Shown: piece by piece, positions 42,862 to 51,600 of the stretch | Layout: each line of letters opens with the position of its first letter | Numbering within the stretch: the first letter of the stretch is position 1 | Source of the DNA: Planktosalinus sp963975935 | GTDB taxonomy: Bacteria > Bacteroidota > Bacteroidia > Flavobacteriales > Flavobacteriaceae | Direction of reading: 5' to 3' | Length of the DNA: 64,000 bases | NCBI GenBank assembly: GCA_963975935.1 | Contig: CAXBIQ010000006.1 | Coordinates: 1 to 64,000, forward strand | Made by a program: the position numbers and the translations under genes | Notes under the pieces: model-generated | What the model saw: the letters and a program-made list of their open reading frames with translations, nothing else | The model's database searches: none | Told to the model about the DNA's origin: nothing

Positions 42862-43743
42862 TTACTTACGTAAATAGGTCAAATAAGTAAACCCATACTC
42901 GTGTTTATCGTCTTTTGGGTGGTGTTCTTCATTCACGAGATCCCATTTGCTCTCATCGATGTGCGGGAAAAAGGTATCTGCAGTTACATCACCATGCACA
43001 CGGGTGAGTTCGATTTTATCTGCATACTCAAGGCTTTGTTTGTAGATTTCGCCACCGCCAATGATAAAGGGTTGGTCGTCATTTTTAGCAAGTTCCAGTG
43101 CTTCCCTGAGGGAGTGCACGACCACGGCACCAAACTTTTTATAGTTCTTGTCGCGGGTAATAACTACGTGAATCCTGTTAGGCAGCGGCTCGGGAAAGGT
43201 TTCAAATGTTTTGCGGCCCATAATGATGTGGTGGCCGGTGGTGAGTTTTTTAAAGCGTTTAAAATCATCAGGCAGGTGCCACGGCAGGTCGTTGTCTTTA
43301 CCCAAAGCATCGTTTTCTGAGGCTGCGGCGATGATGGTGACGGTTTGGTTTTTAAGAGGTTTAGGGTTTTTTACTTCGGGTAAGGGCATTTCCTTGTCCA
43401 CTTTTTTTTGGAGTTCGTCAATGCGTTTTTGCTGTTTGGCTTTGAGTTTGTCGAGTTGTTCATTTTCCCATTTTTTTCCCATAAAGCGGTTGGTGAAAAA
43501 GACGTTAAAGGCGTGAATGAGAAAAAAGAACGCCCAGATGAGAATGGCCCAAACATACCAGTTTTGAGGCAAAACATCCTGCCCGACTTCCATAACCTGA
43601 TCCAGAATAACAATAAAAGCGGAGCCAATCAGAAAAATAACAAAATGCAGGTTGAGCCTTTTTTTCTGTTTTATTCTTTCCTGAGCATAGAGGAATTGCT
43701 CACGGTCTTCGTTTTTTTGAGTTTCTTTTGTACTGGAAGACAT
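42862..43743 (-). CDS. folA: dihydrofolate reductase fused to an N-terminal 2TM domain
   Basis: A 293-residue fusion. Residues 20-90 contain two membrane helices (LNLHFVIFLIGSAFIVIL, 30-47, and WYVWAILIWAFFFLIHAF, 62-79) with charged flanks in the style of the 2TM domain. Residues 91-125 are a Lys/Glu-rich helix. From residue 134 a complete dihydrofolate reductase follows, with NDLPWHLPDDFKRFKKLTTG, MGRKTFE and FIIGGGEIY. So the enzyme should be anchored to the inner membrane with the catalytic domain in the cytoplasm. It lies two genes from thyA. Confidence 0.88.
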   Translation of the reverse strand: MSSSTKETQKNEDREQFLYAQERIKQKKRLNLHFVIFLIGSAFIVILDQVMEVGQDVLPQNWYVWAILIWAFFFLIHAFNVFFTNRFMGKKWENEQLDKLKAKQQKRIDELQKKVDKEMPLPEVKNPKPLKNQTVTIIAAASENDALGKDNDLPWHLPDDFKRFKKLTTGHHIIMGRKTFETFPEPLPNRIHVVITRDKNYKKFGAVVVHSLREALELAKNDDQPFIIGGGEIYKQSLEYADKIELTRVHGDVTADTFFPHIDESKWDLVNEEHHPKDDKHEYGFTYLTYLRK

Positions 43744-43782
43744 CTTTTATGGTTTTAAGTGGTTGGAGTACTAAAGTTACTA

Positions 43783-44637
43783 TTATTTTTTTGTTTTTGA
43801 AGAGCCTTCCACCTCAAAAATGATGGGAAGAGAGTAAAGGAGACTTACATCTTTACCATTTTGTTTTCCAGGTATCATCTGGGGGAGTGAAGTTAATACT
43901 CTTATAGCTTCCTTTTCAATAAGTTTGTGAGGGCCTTTTGCAATTACATTTGAAATTTTACCTTGACTATTTAATTTAAAAGATACGTTAATTTGAACCG
44001 TGTCCTTCTGTAAAACTATCTTATCAAATAAACCAGTATTATAATTTTCCTTAATATACTCGTCTATTTTAAAAGACATACATTTTTTTCTTTCTTTAAA
44101 GTCTTCTATTTCACAACCAGGGAAGATTGGGGGAATTATTAATTCAGTATCAACGTTTTCCAAGGATTCTTTATGATTATTTTTTATTTCAAACTCATAT
44201 ATTATTTCTCCAGAATTATTTGTAACAGCTAGTTTATTTGAATTTATTTTGCTAAATATTAGATCTATGTAAATTTTTTGATTGGTTAAATTATGATTAT
44301 TGTTAATGACTCCCTCAGCTTCTTTTGAGGTGATATAAACGACTCTTTTTAAAGCTGATATTATAGTAAGATTAGATGTTTTATAATTTTCTAATAGAAA
44401 AGAACCATCATCAGTAATGGAAATTGTTGCTTTTAGTTTTTCTTGACTATTGTTGAGTTTAAGTAAGCTTAAGTCATTATTTATCTCGTAACATATAAAA
44501 AGTTGGATACAATTTTCAAGACAATTAATGGTGTCAGAAATACTTTCTTTGTTTAAGCAATTATTAAATATTTTATTCTCTTGAGCATTAACTGTCAAAG
44601 AATAACTAAATAATAAAAAAAACAATACTCTCATCAT
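43783..44637 (-). CDS. TonB C-terminal-domain protein (divergent)
   Basis: A 284-residue secreted protein (signal peptide ending VNAQ). The C-terminal ~100 residues resemble a TonB C-domain: PPIFPGCE, then INVSFKLNSQGKISNVIAKGP and SLPQMIPGKQNGKDVSLLYSLPI. The middle is unassigned and A+T-rich. ATG 44637 starts four bases after the neighbouring TonB gene, so they are one operon. There is no transmembrane anchor, so it is not a classical TonB. Confidence 0.72.
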   Translation of the reverse strand: MMRVLFFLLFSYSLTVNAQENKIFNNCLNKESISDTINCLENCIQLFICYEINNDLSLLKLNNSQEKLKATISITDDGSFLLENYKTSNLTIISALKRVVYITSKEAEGVINNNHNLTNQKIYIDLIFSKINSNKLAVTNNSGEIIYEFEIKNNHKESLENVDTELIIPPIFPGCEIEDFKERKKCMSFKIDEYIKENYNTGLFDKIVLQKDTVQINVSFKLNSQGKISNVIAKGPHKLIEKEAIRVLTSLPQMIPGKQNGKDVSLLYSLPIIFEVEGSSKTKK

Positions 44638-44641
44638 ACCT

Positions 44642-45073
44642 CTACTTCCCGGTCTTAAAGTTGAAAGGCACTTTGTACTCAATGGCTTTGGGTTTGCCTG
44701 CGAGCATTCCGGGTTTCATTTTCGGGATGGCCAGGATGTTTCTCTTGGCTTCGTCTTTGAGTTCCTGGTTAACACCTTCTACTTTTTTGATTTCCACTTC
44801 ACCTTTAGTGTTTATGATAAAGGTAACCACCACCCGTTCCTGAACATTGTTTTTCCAGGCATTTGTGGGGTAGCGAAAATTCTTTTGGATGTGTTGTGCC
44901 AGTTTTTGGTCAAAGCACGCATCGGTTTTCGTGGCACTGCTACTTTCACAGCCGGGCCATACCGGTGCAATTTCTTTCATGGTGACTTTGTTTTTTTCAA
45001 CATCGCCCCATTTTTCCTGAGCTATTGCAGGTATGGATATTAAAAGAACTAACAGAATGACTATTTTTTTCAT
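44642..45073 (-). CDS. TonB-like secreted protein
   Basis: A 143-residue protein with a cleavable signal peptide (ending AIAQ) and a TonB C-terminal domain, seen in VWPGCE, VVVTFIINTKGEVEIKKVEG and IPKMKPGMLAGKPKAIEYKVPFNF shortened to KMKPGMLAGKPKAIEYKVPF. A normal TonB has an uncleaved anchor and a Pro-rich linker, both absent, so it is probably a soluble periplasmic relative. Confidence 0.8.
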   Translation of the reverse strand: MKKIVILLVLLISIPAIAQEKWGDVEKNKVTMKEIAPVWPGCESSSATKTDACFDQKLAQHIQKNFRYPTNAWKNNVQERVVVTFIINTKGEVEIKKVEGVNQELKDEAKRNILAIPKMKPGMLAGKPKAIEYKVPFNFKTGK

Positions 45074-45094
45074 GATTCTTTGATTTGGGTTTTA

Positions 45095-45946
45095 TTAAAC
45101 AGCTACCGCACCTTTAATATGAGGATGCGGATTGTAATCGACTAAGGTAAAGTCTTCAAACGTAAAATCAAAGATATTTTTTACGTCAGGGTTGAGAATC
45201 ATTTTGGGAAGTGGTCTCAGCTCTCTTGAAAGTTGCAGTTCCAATTGCTCAAAATGATTTGAATAGATGTGTGCGTCACCAAAGGTATGGACAAAATCGC
45301 CCGGCTCAAGGTCGCAGACCTGAGCAATCATAAGCGTTAATAAAGCATAAGAGGCAATGTTAAAAGGCACGCCCAGAAAAATATCGGCACTGCGCTGATA
45401 GAGTTGACAGGAGAGTTTTCCTTGTGTTTCCCCTTTTGATTCATCAGGAGGTGCTACATAAAACTGAAAGAAGGCGTGGCAGGGTGGAAGGGCTGCTTTG
45501 CCGTTGGCGACATTTTCGCTAAAGGATACTGAAGTGTCCGGAAGCACGCTTGGGTTCCAGGCAGAGATGAGCATACGCCGGCTGTTGGGATTGGTTTTAA
45601 GGGTTTTTATGAGTTCTGAAATCTGGTCGATGTTTTCACTGTTCCAGTTGCGCCATTGATGACCGTAAACCGGACCCAGGTCGCCGTTTTCATCTGCCCA
45701 GTCGTTCCAGATTTTCACTCCGTTTTCCTGTAAATATCCAATGTTTGTATCTCCTTTTAAAAACCAAAGGAGTTCATAAATGATAGATTTTAAATGCAGT
45801 TTTTTGGTGGTGACCATCGGGAAGCCTTCGCTGAGGTCAAAACGCATCTGATAGCCAAAAACGCTTTTCGTTCCTGTGCCGGTGCGGTCACCTTTAAAGG
45901 TGCCGTTTTCCATTACATGCTTAACGAGGTCGTGGTATTGTTTCAT
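45095..45946 (-). CDS. thyA: thymidylate synthase
   Basis: ThyA converts dUMP to dTMP using methylenetetrahydrofolate, giving dihydrofolate for DHFR. The 283-residue protein starts MKQYHDLVKHVMENG and contains the nucleophile Cys in LPPCHAFFQFYV, RRMLISAWNP and QLYQRSADIFLGVPFNIASY. ATG 45946 is preferred to 45952; the latter is contributed by a palindromic repeat. A membrane-anchored DHFR lies two genes downstream. Confidence 0.96.
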   Translation of the reverse strand: MKQYHDLVKHVMENGTFKGDRTGTGTKSVFGYQMRFDLSEGFPMVTTKKLHLKSIIYELLWFLKGDTNIGYLQENGVKIWNDWADENGDLGPVYGHQWRNWNSENIDQISELIKTLKTNPNSRRMLISAWNPSVLPDTSVSFSENVANGKAALPPCHAFFQFYVAPPDESKGETQGKLSCQLYQRSADIFLGVPFNIASYALLTLMIAQVCDLEPGDFVHTFGDAHIYSNHFEQLELQLSRELRPLPKMILNPDVKNIFDFTFEDFTLVDYNPHPHIKGAVAV

Positions 45947-45952
45947 ATCCAT

Positions 45953-45972
45953 ATTCCCGCGCAGGCGGGAAT
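45953..45972. repeat. dispersed palindromic element, copy C (before thyA)
   Basis: ATTCCCGC-GCAG-GCGGGAAT is a perfect 8-bp hairpin. Read toward thyA it ends 5'-ATGGAT-3' just before the ATG, the same flank as copy B before galE. Confidence 0.75.
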
Positions 45973-46152
45973 CTTTTAATTAATACTAATGACTTTCAAT
46001 TGATATCTTCATCTCTTCAGGTTGATTTGAAAAGAAATTATTTAAACTAAATTTCTAAAATCCGAAAATAAAAAAAACCTTTTGATTGTGTTTGGAAAGT
46101 TTCGTTTTTCTATGAAAAGTTATTAACTAAACCCTGAGGTTAGAATTATGGG

Positions 46153-46171
46153 ATTCCGCTTGCGCGGGAAT
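46153..46171. repeat. dispersed palindromic element, copy D (after nupC)
   Basis: ATTCC-GC-TT-GCGCGGGAAT is an imperfect copy, close to the nupC stop. Together copies C and D bound the 223-base gap between nupC and thyA, which otherwise holds only a T/A-rich stretch. Confidence 0.55.
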
Positions 46172-46175
46172 GGGT

Positions 46176-47873
46176 TTATCCAATAATCATCCCGGCAATA
46201 GTCGCCGAAAGCAATGAAGCGATAGTTCCGCCGATAAGTGCTTTCATGCCAAATTCCGATAAGGTTTTACGCTGACCCGGTGCCAGAGAACCAATACCGC
46301 CAATTTGAATCCCGATGGAGGCAAAGTTTGCAAAACCACAAAGCATATAAGTGGCCATAATAACAGACTTTTCATAGTTGAAACTGATGAGGTTTGCGGT
46401 GTTTTTCAAATCTGCCAGCTGTATATAGCCTACAAATTCGCTGGCAACCAATTTGATTCCCAGCAGTTGTCCCATTAGTGCCATGTCTTCTTTAGCCACG
46501 CCAATGAGCCACATTAAAGGGGCAAAGAGATAGCCCAAGACAAATTCCAAAGAGAATTTATCATAGGGAGTGGAGTTTGCTACCCAGTTATTTAATGAGG
46601 TGATATCTCCCAGTTTTTCAAAGCCATAATTGATCATGGCAATAAAAGCGATAAACACCAGTAGCATGGCACCCACATTGGCGGCAAGTTTGAGGCCTTC
46701 TGTGGTTCCGTTTGCGATGGCATCAAGGATGTTGGAACCTATTTTGTCTTCAGAAACAGCAACTTCGTTGGTGATTTTTTTGGTTTCTGGATAGAGCATT
46801 TTTGCAATGACGATTGCTCCGGGAGCTGCCATCACTGATGCAGTAAGCAGGTGTTTTGCATAAAAGATTTTCATGGCTTCATCCTCCCCGCCCAAAAAGC
46901 CGATGTATGCTGCAAGTACACCTCCGGCAACGGTTGCCATACCGCCCACCATCACAAGCAACATTTCAGACTTGCTCATTTTTTCAAGATATGCCTTGAT
47001 CATCAAAGGGGCTTCTGTTTGACCCAAAAAGATATTTCCGGCAACAGAAAGGCTTTCTGCTCCTGAAATGCCCATCAGACGGGTTAATATCTTGGCCAGG
47101 CCTTTTACGACAATCTGAATAAACCCAAGATAAAATAACACTGATGTCAAGGCAGAAAAGAAAATGATGGTGGGCAAAACCTGAAACAAAAAGATAAAGC
47201 CAAAACTTTCAACATTCATCATACCGCCCAATAGGAATTCACTCCCTGCCTGGGTAAAGTCGAGTATTTTTACAAATATTTTGCCTACAAATTCAAAAGC
47301 ACTTTGTATAAAGGGCACCTTTAGTACTCCAATGGCCAAAAGCAATTGTGCACTCAGACCAATGCCTACCGTTTTCCACCTGATGGCTTTTTTGTTGCTG
47401 CTGAATAGAAACGCCAAAATCAACAACGCCAGCATTCCCATGAGGCCTCTCCACAAGCTATCTAAGGAAAAGCCCGCACTGGGAATCATTTCTTTTTGAA
47501 TGACTTCAGGCAGGGTTGTTTCTTTTTCAGTAAAACTGTAGGTGATATCGTTTTCAGTAAATGTGAGCGTGGAATCTGTCAGTTCTGTGATGCGGTATCT
47601 CCTGATGGTGTCCTTGGGTTCTGAGTAAAATAGTACCAAAAGCTTGTCCTGGAGCACATAGTCACCTGAGGCTTTAAGCGAGTCTTTTGCCAGGAGCGAA
47701 TACTGAAACCTCCCTTCTTCAAATTTGATGGAATCCTTTTCAGGGTTTATATCAAAAAGTGATTGGTTTTGCTCATTGGTTATGGATGAAAAAGCCCAGG
47801 TCTTTTCAATGGTTTGTGCGTTTGTGAATTGAGAAAAGAACAAAAAAGCACTGAAGAGGAGGAGTCTGTACAT
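46176..47873 (-). CDS. NupC-type nucleoside transporter with N-terminal secreted domain
   Basis: A 565-residue inner-membrane transporter of the concentrative nucleoside transporter family (Na+ or H+ coupled). Residues 1-20 are a signal peptide (ending NAQ), 21-125 form a lipocalin-like beta-rich domain, and from about 140 onward the CNT core is seen, including GQTEAPLMIKAYLEKM and MCGFANFASIGIQIGG. The N-terminal extension is known in Bacteroidota members. Nucleoside uptake fits the two deoxynucleoside kinases in this window. Confidence 0.9.
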   Translation of the reverse strand: MYRLLLFSAFLFFSQFTNAQTIEKTWAFSSITNEQNQSLFDINPEKDSIKFEEGRFQYSLLAKDSLKASGDYVLQDKLLVLFYSEPKDTIRRYRITELTDSTLTFTENDITYSFTEKETTLPEVIQKEMIPSAGFSLDSLWRGLMGMLALLILAFLFSSNKKAIRWKTVGIGLSAQLLLAIGVLKVPFIQSAFEFVGKIFVKILDFTQAGSEFLLGGMMNVESFGFIFLFQVLPTIIFFSALTSVLFYLGFIQIVVKGLAKILTRLMGISGAESLSVAGNIFLGQTEAPLMIKAYLEKMSKSEMLLVMVGGMATVAGGVLAAYIGFLGGEDEAMKIFYAKHLLTASVMAAPGAIVIAKMLYPETKKITNEVAVSEDKIGSNILDAIANGTTEGLKLAANVGAMLLVFIAFIAMINYGFEKLGDITSLNNWVANSTPYDKFSLEFVLGYLFAPLMWLIGVAKEDMALMGQLLGIKLVASEFVGYIQLADLKNTANLISFNYEKSVIMATYMLCGFANFASIGIQIGGIGSLAPGQRKTLSEFGMKALIGGTIASLLSATIAGMIIG

Positions 47874-47884
47874 GTGTGTGATGG

Positions 47885-48508
47885 TTATTTTTCCCGTTTG
47901 GAAATTTCGTCCCTTATGAGGGCTGCTTTTTCATAATCCTCATTGTCAACTGCTTTGTCGAGCATGTCGTTCAATTCCTTAAGGGAGTAATTTGCGTAAC
48001 TTTTTGAGGTTTTCTTTTTGGATTCGGTATCATCTGTCATGAGTTGTTCCAGAATGGCCTGTTCCTCTTCTTTGGAGTCTTTTTTCTTGGGTGTTGCTTT
48101 GAGAAAGATACCTGCTTTTTCAAGAATGTTTTTATAGGTGAAAATGGGTGCATTAAACCTGAGTGCCAGGGCGATGGCGTCACTGGTGCGAGCGTCGATG
48201 ATTTCTTCGATTTTGTCCCTTTCGCAAATAATGCTGGAAAAGAAAACCCCATCCACAAGTTTGTGAATGATCACTTGTTTAACGGCAATTTCAAAGCGGT
48301 CTGCAAAATTTTTAAACAAATCGTGGGTGAGCGGTCTGGGCGGTTTTATTTCTTTTTCTAAAGCAATGGCAATGGATTGTGCTTCAAATGCTCCGATGAC
48401 AATGGGCAGTTTTCTTTCACCGTCAACTTCACTCAAAATAAGCGCATAGGCACCATTTTGAGTCTGACTGTATGATATACCTTTTATTGTAAGCCTGACT
48501 AAACTCAT
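47885..48508 (-). CDS. DUF151 bifunctional-nuclease-type protein
   Basis: A 207-residue protein. Residues 1-140 match DUF151 (ALILSEVDGERKLPIVIGAFEA, then ARTSDAIALALRF), related to a plant bifunctional nuclease. Residues 165-207 match a UVR/UvrB-C motif (SLKELNDMLDKAVDNEDYEK). It may act on nucleic acids or as a signalling-linked domain; function in bacteria is not settled. Length and architecture are normal for the phylum. Confidence 0.88.
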   Translation of the reverse strand: MSLVRLTIKGISYSQTQNGAYALILSEVDGERKLPIVIGAFEAQSIAIALEKEIKPPRPLTHDLFKNFADRFEIAVKQVIIHKLVDGVFFSSIICERDKIEEIIDARTSDAIALALRFNAPIFTYKNILEKAGIFLKATPKKKDSKEEEQAILEQLMTDDTESKKKTSKSYANYSLKELNDMLDKAVDNEDYEKAALIRDEISKREK

Positions 48509-48522
48509 AGATTAAAAATAAA

Positions 48523-48559
48523 GGCTGTTTAAACAGGACTAAACCTTTTTTAAACAGCC
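48523..48559 (-). terminator. terminator of the etfBA operon
   Basis: GGCTGTTTAAA (48523-48533) pairs with TTTAAACAGCC (48549-48559), loop 15 bases. On the minus strand it is followed by TTTATTTTT. Confidence 0.75.
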
Positions 48560-48586
48560 CTAAACAGTGGCACAATTTATAAAAAA

Positions 48587-49555
48587 TTATGCGTTATCGG
48601 CTTTAAATTCCTTTAATTTTTCGGTGAGCTTTGGAACGACTTCAAAAGCATCGCCAACTATCCCATAATCAGCAGCTTTGAAAAAAGGTGCTTCGGGATC
48701 GTTATTGATGACTACTTTTACTTTTGAAGCATTGATTCCTGCGAGGTGTTGGATAGCTCCGGAAATCCCGATGGCAATATATAGATTTGAAGCAACAGGC
48801 TTACCGGTTTGCCCCACGTGCTCGCTATGCGGTCTCCAGCCCATATCGCTTACCGGTTTTGAGCAGGCAGTTGCGGCTCCCAGTACATCGGCTAGGTCTT
48901 CTATTAGCCCCCAGTTTTCAGGCCCTTTAAGGCCACGCCCTCCGGATACCACAATCTCGGCATCGGCAATAGTGGCTTTTCCGGTTACTTTATCAACCGC
49001 TTCTACTTTTACAGAAAAATCCGCATCGTCCAGTAAAGGTGAGAAGCTTTCGGTAGTGGCTTCAGTTGCATTCTCTTTTAAGCCGTAAGCATTTTTAGAA
49101 ACCCCTATGATTTTTTTATCAGATTTTAATTCAGCTTTCGCGAAAGCCTTATTGGTAAAAACACTTGATTTTGTAATGAAAGGTGAGGTGCTTTCCGGCA
49201 GTTCCACCACATTGGGTGCATAAGCCGCCTCAAGGTTTACGGCCAGTATGGGTGCCAGGAATTTACTATTGGCACTTGAACTCAATATCACAACACCGGC
49301 GTTTTCTTTTTCAGCTGCCTGTTTGATGGCATCGGCATAAGCTTTTGCGTTGAATGTATCGAGTTTGTCATCTGAAACCTGTAACACTTTTGAGGCTCCA
49401 TAAGTGCCCAATTCATTTGCATCACCGCCATTGATTGAAATTGCGGTCACCGTGGTTTCCAACATATCGGCAACGCCTTTTGCATAAGACACGGCTTCAA
49501 GAGCTATCTTTTTAAACTTTCCTTGTTCTGATTCTGTATATACTAAAACTGACAT
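48587..49555 (-). CDS. etfA: electron transfer flavoprotein subunit alpha
   Basis: EtfA binds FAD and passes electrons from acyl-CoA dehydrogenases to the quinone pool. The 322-residue protein has the C-terminal FAD motif with VVSGGRGLKGPENWGL, SDMGWRPHSEHVGQTGKPV and YIAIGISGAIQHLAG. It follows etfB by 34 bases and ends at a terminator. Confidence 0.95.
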   Translation of the reverse strand: MSVLVYTESEQGKFKKIALEAVSYAKGVADMLETTVTAISINGGDANELGTYGASKVLQVSDDKLDTFNAKAYADAIKQAAEKENAGVVILSSSANSKFLAPILAVNLEAAYAPNVVELPESTSPFITKSSVFTNKAFAKAELKSDKKIIGVSKNAYGLKENATEATTESFSPLLDDADFSVKVEAVDKVTGKATIADAEIVVSGGRGLKGPENWGLIEDLADVLGAATACSKPVSDMGWRPHSEHVGQTGKPVASNLYIAIGISGAIQHLAGINASKVKVVINNDPEAPFFKAADYGIVGDAFEVVPKLTEKLKEFKADNA

Positions 49556-49589
49556 ATATTATTAGTTAATAGTTAATTGTAATTTGATT

Positions 49590-50336
49590 TTAAATAACCT
49601 TGGCTTCATTGTGAAGCAAGTTTACCAACTCCTCAACATTTTCAGGGTCGATCATTTTCACTGCGCCTTTGGCTGCGGGTTTTTCATATCCTTTTGTTTC
49701 GGTTGCATTTTCAGCCGAGACAGGTTCCACAACTTTTAAAGGTTTTTGACGTGCCTGCATAATACCACGCATATTGGGGATGCGCAGGTCGCTTTCCTCA
49801 ACAAGCCCTTTTTGACCTCCAACCACGAGTGGGAGGGTAGTGCTCACGGTTTCTTTACCGCCGTCAATTTCACGGGTTGCCTTTGCGTTGTTTCCGTCAA
49901 CTTCAAGATTTATACACGTATTCACGAAGTTAGCTCCGGTCAAGGAAGCTATCATTCCCGGCACCATACCGCCGTTGTAGTCAATAGACTCCCTTCCGGC
50001 AATGACGAGGTCATAGCCGCCGTCTTGCATTACCTTAGCCAATTGTTTTGCGACAAAAAAACCGTCCAGGGGAGCAGTGTTTACCCTGATGGCTTCATCA
50101 GCTCCAATAGCAAGTGCTTTTCTGAGAGTGGGTTCAGTTTCGGGTCCGCCAACATTCACAACGTGAACTGTGGCGCCTTGTTTTTCTTTAAACCACATGG
50201 CTCTTGTAAGGCCGAATTCGTCATTCGGATTGATCACAAATTGCACCCCATTGGTGTCAAATTTGGTGTCATTATCTGTGAAGTTAATTTTTGAAGTAGT
50301 GTCCGGAACGTGACTGATACAGACTAGTATTTTCAT
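49590..50336 (-). CDS. etfB: electron transfer flavoprotein subunit beta
   Basis: The 248-residue beta subunit, which binds AMP and docks with etfA. Family motifs include the N-terminal CISHVPDTT and VIAGRESIDYNGGMVPGMIA, with a C-terminal VEELVNLLHNEAKVI. It is divergent from pdhB across a 230-base gap, a common order in Flavobacteriia. Confidence 0.95.
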   Translation of the reverse strand: MKILVCISHVPDTTSKINFTDNDTKFDTNGVQFVINPNDEFGLTRAMWFKEKQGATVHVVNVGGPETEPTLRKALAIGADEAIRVNTAPLDGFFVAKQLAKVMQDGGYDLVIAGRESIDYNGGMVPGMIASLTGANFVNTCINLEVDGNNAKATREIDGGKETVSTTLPLVVGGQKGLVEESDLRIPNMRGIMQARQKPLKVVEPVSAENATETKGYEKPAAKGAVKMIDPENVEELVNLLHNEAKVI

Positions 50337-50492
50337 TTTATAACGATTTAAAATTGGATTTTTAAGATAAACCTGACAGACATCAGATTTGCGCCACGAA
50401 GGTACTCATATATTTTTAATTTTATACTATGCACGCATAACAAATTTCAGTTAAAAGTTGGGATTTTATCATACATAAAGTGGAAATAATGC

Positions 50493-50500
50493 TATTTTTG
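50493..50500 (+). promoter_or_regulatory. -7 promoter element of pdhB
   Basis: TATTTTTG matches TAnnTTTG about 67 bases before the ATG. A TTG at proper distance is not seen. Confidence 0.45.
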
Positions 50501-50566
50501 CTCTCTATAAAGAATTACAGAATATTAAGTTTTAATTAAAAGTTTCTACCCTGTAGACATACGCAT

Positions 50567-51544
50567 ATGAAAACAATACAATTTAGAGAAGCGATTGCCG
50601 AAGCGATGAGTGAAGAAATGCGTCGCGATGAGACCATTTATTTAATGGGTGAGGAGGTAGCAGAGTATAACGGTGCTTACAAAGCTTCCAAAGGGATGCT
50701 GGATGAATTTGGCGCCAAACGTGTTATTGACACCCCCATATCTGAACTTGGATTCTCAGGTATTGCCATCGGTTCAGCAATGAACGGCAACCGTCCCATC
50801 GTTGAGTTCATGACGTTCAACTTTTCTCTTGTGGGTATTGACCAGATTATCAATAATGCCGCAAAAATGCGTCAGATGAGCGGCGGTCAGTTTAATATTC
50901 CCATTGTTTTCAGGGGGCCTACTGCATCAGCAGGCCAGTTGGCAGCAACCCACTCACAAGCTTTTGAGAGCTGGTATGCCAATTGTCCCGGTTTGAAAGT
51001 TATTGTGCCTTCAAATCCAAAAGATGCCAAAGGACTTTTAAAAGCAGCTATCCGGGACGATGACCCTGTAATCTTTATGGAAAGCGAGCAAATGTATGGT
51101 GATAAAGGGGAAGTACCCGAAGGCGAATATATCATTCCCATTGGTGTTGCAGAAATCAAAAGAGAAGGCAAAGATGTGACGATTGTTTCCTTTGGTAAGA
51201 TTATCAAAGAAGCATACAAAGCAGCTGAAGAACTTGAGAAGGAAAACATAAGTTGTGAAATCATCGATTTGCGCACCATTCGCCCGATGGACCACAAGAC
51301 CATCATTGACTCTGTTAAAAAGACTAACCGACTGGTTATTCTTGAAGAGGCTTGGCCTTTTGGGAACATTGCCACAGAAATAACCTATCAGGTTCAGGAA
51401 AAAGCCTTTGATTATCTGGATGCGCCTATTATCAAAATAAACACTGCAGATACACCGGCACCCTATTCACCCAACTTACTAAAAGAATGGTTGCCAAACA
51501 GTCAGGATGTTATAAAAGCTGTTAAAAAGGTGTTATATAAATAA
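50567..51544 (+). CDS. pdhB: pyruvate dehydrogenase E1 component subunit beta
   Basis: The 325-residue beta subunit of the thiamine-diphosphate E1 enzyme. It has GEEVAEYNGAYKASKGM, the HSQAFESWYANCPGLKVIVP region and SDTPAPYSPNLL-like TADTPAPYSPNLL. pdhA is not in this window. It is divergent from etfBA and followed by a terminator placed four bases before the next gene. Confidence 0.93.
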   Translation: MKTIQFREAIAEAMSEEMRRDETIYLMGEEVAEYNGAYKASKGMLDEFGAKRVIDTPISELGFSGIAIGSAMNGNRPIVEFMTFNFSLVGIDQIINNAAKMRQMSGGQFNIPIVFRGPTASAGQLAATHSQAFESWYANCPGLKVIVPSNPKDAKGLLKAAIRDDDPVIFMESEQMYGDKGEVPEGEYIIPIGVAEIKREGKDVTIVSFGKIIKEAYKAAEELEKENISCEIIDLRTIRPMDHKTIIDSVKKTNRLVILEEAWPFGNIATEITYQVQEKAFDYLDAPIIKINTADTPAPYSPNLLKEWLPNSQDVIKAVKKVLYK

Positions 51545-51566
51545 TTATTCTTACCAATTTTAAACT

Positions 51567-51596
51567 AACTTCGCCATCTTTGTTGGCGAAGTTTTT
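51567..51596 (+). terminator. terminator after pdhB, abutting the next ATG
   Basis: A perfect 10-bp stem (AACTTCGCCA / TGGCGAAGTT) and TTTTT. The next gene starts at 51601, so the hairpin must be passed, or act as an attenuator, for its expression. Confidence 0.85.
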
Positions 51597-51600
51597 GTTT

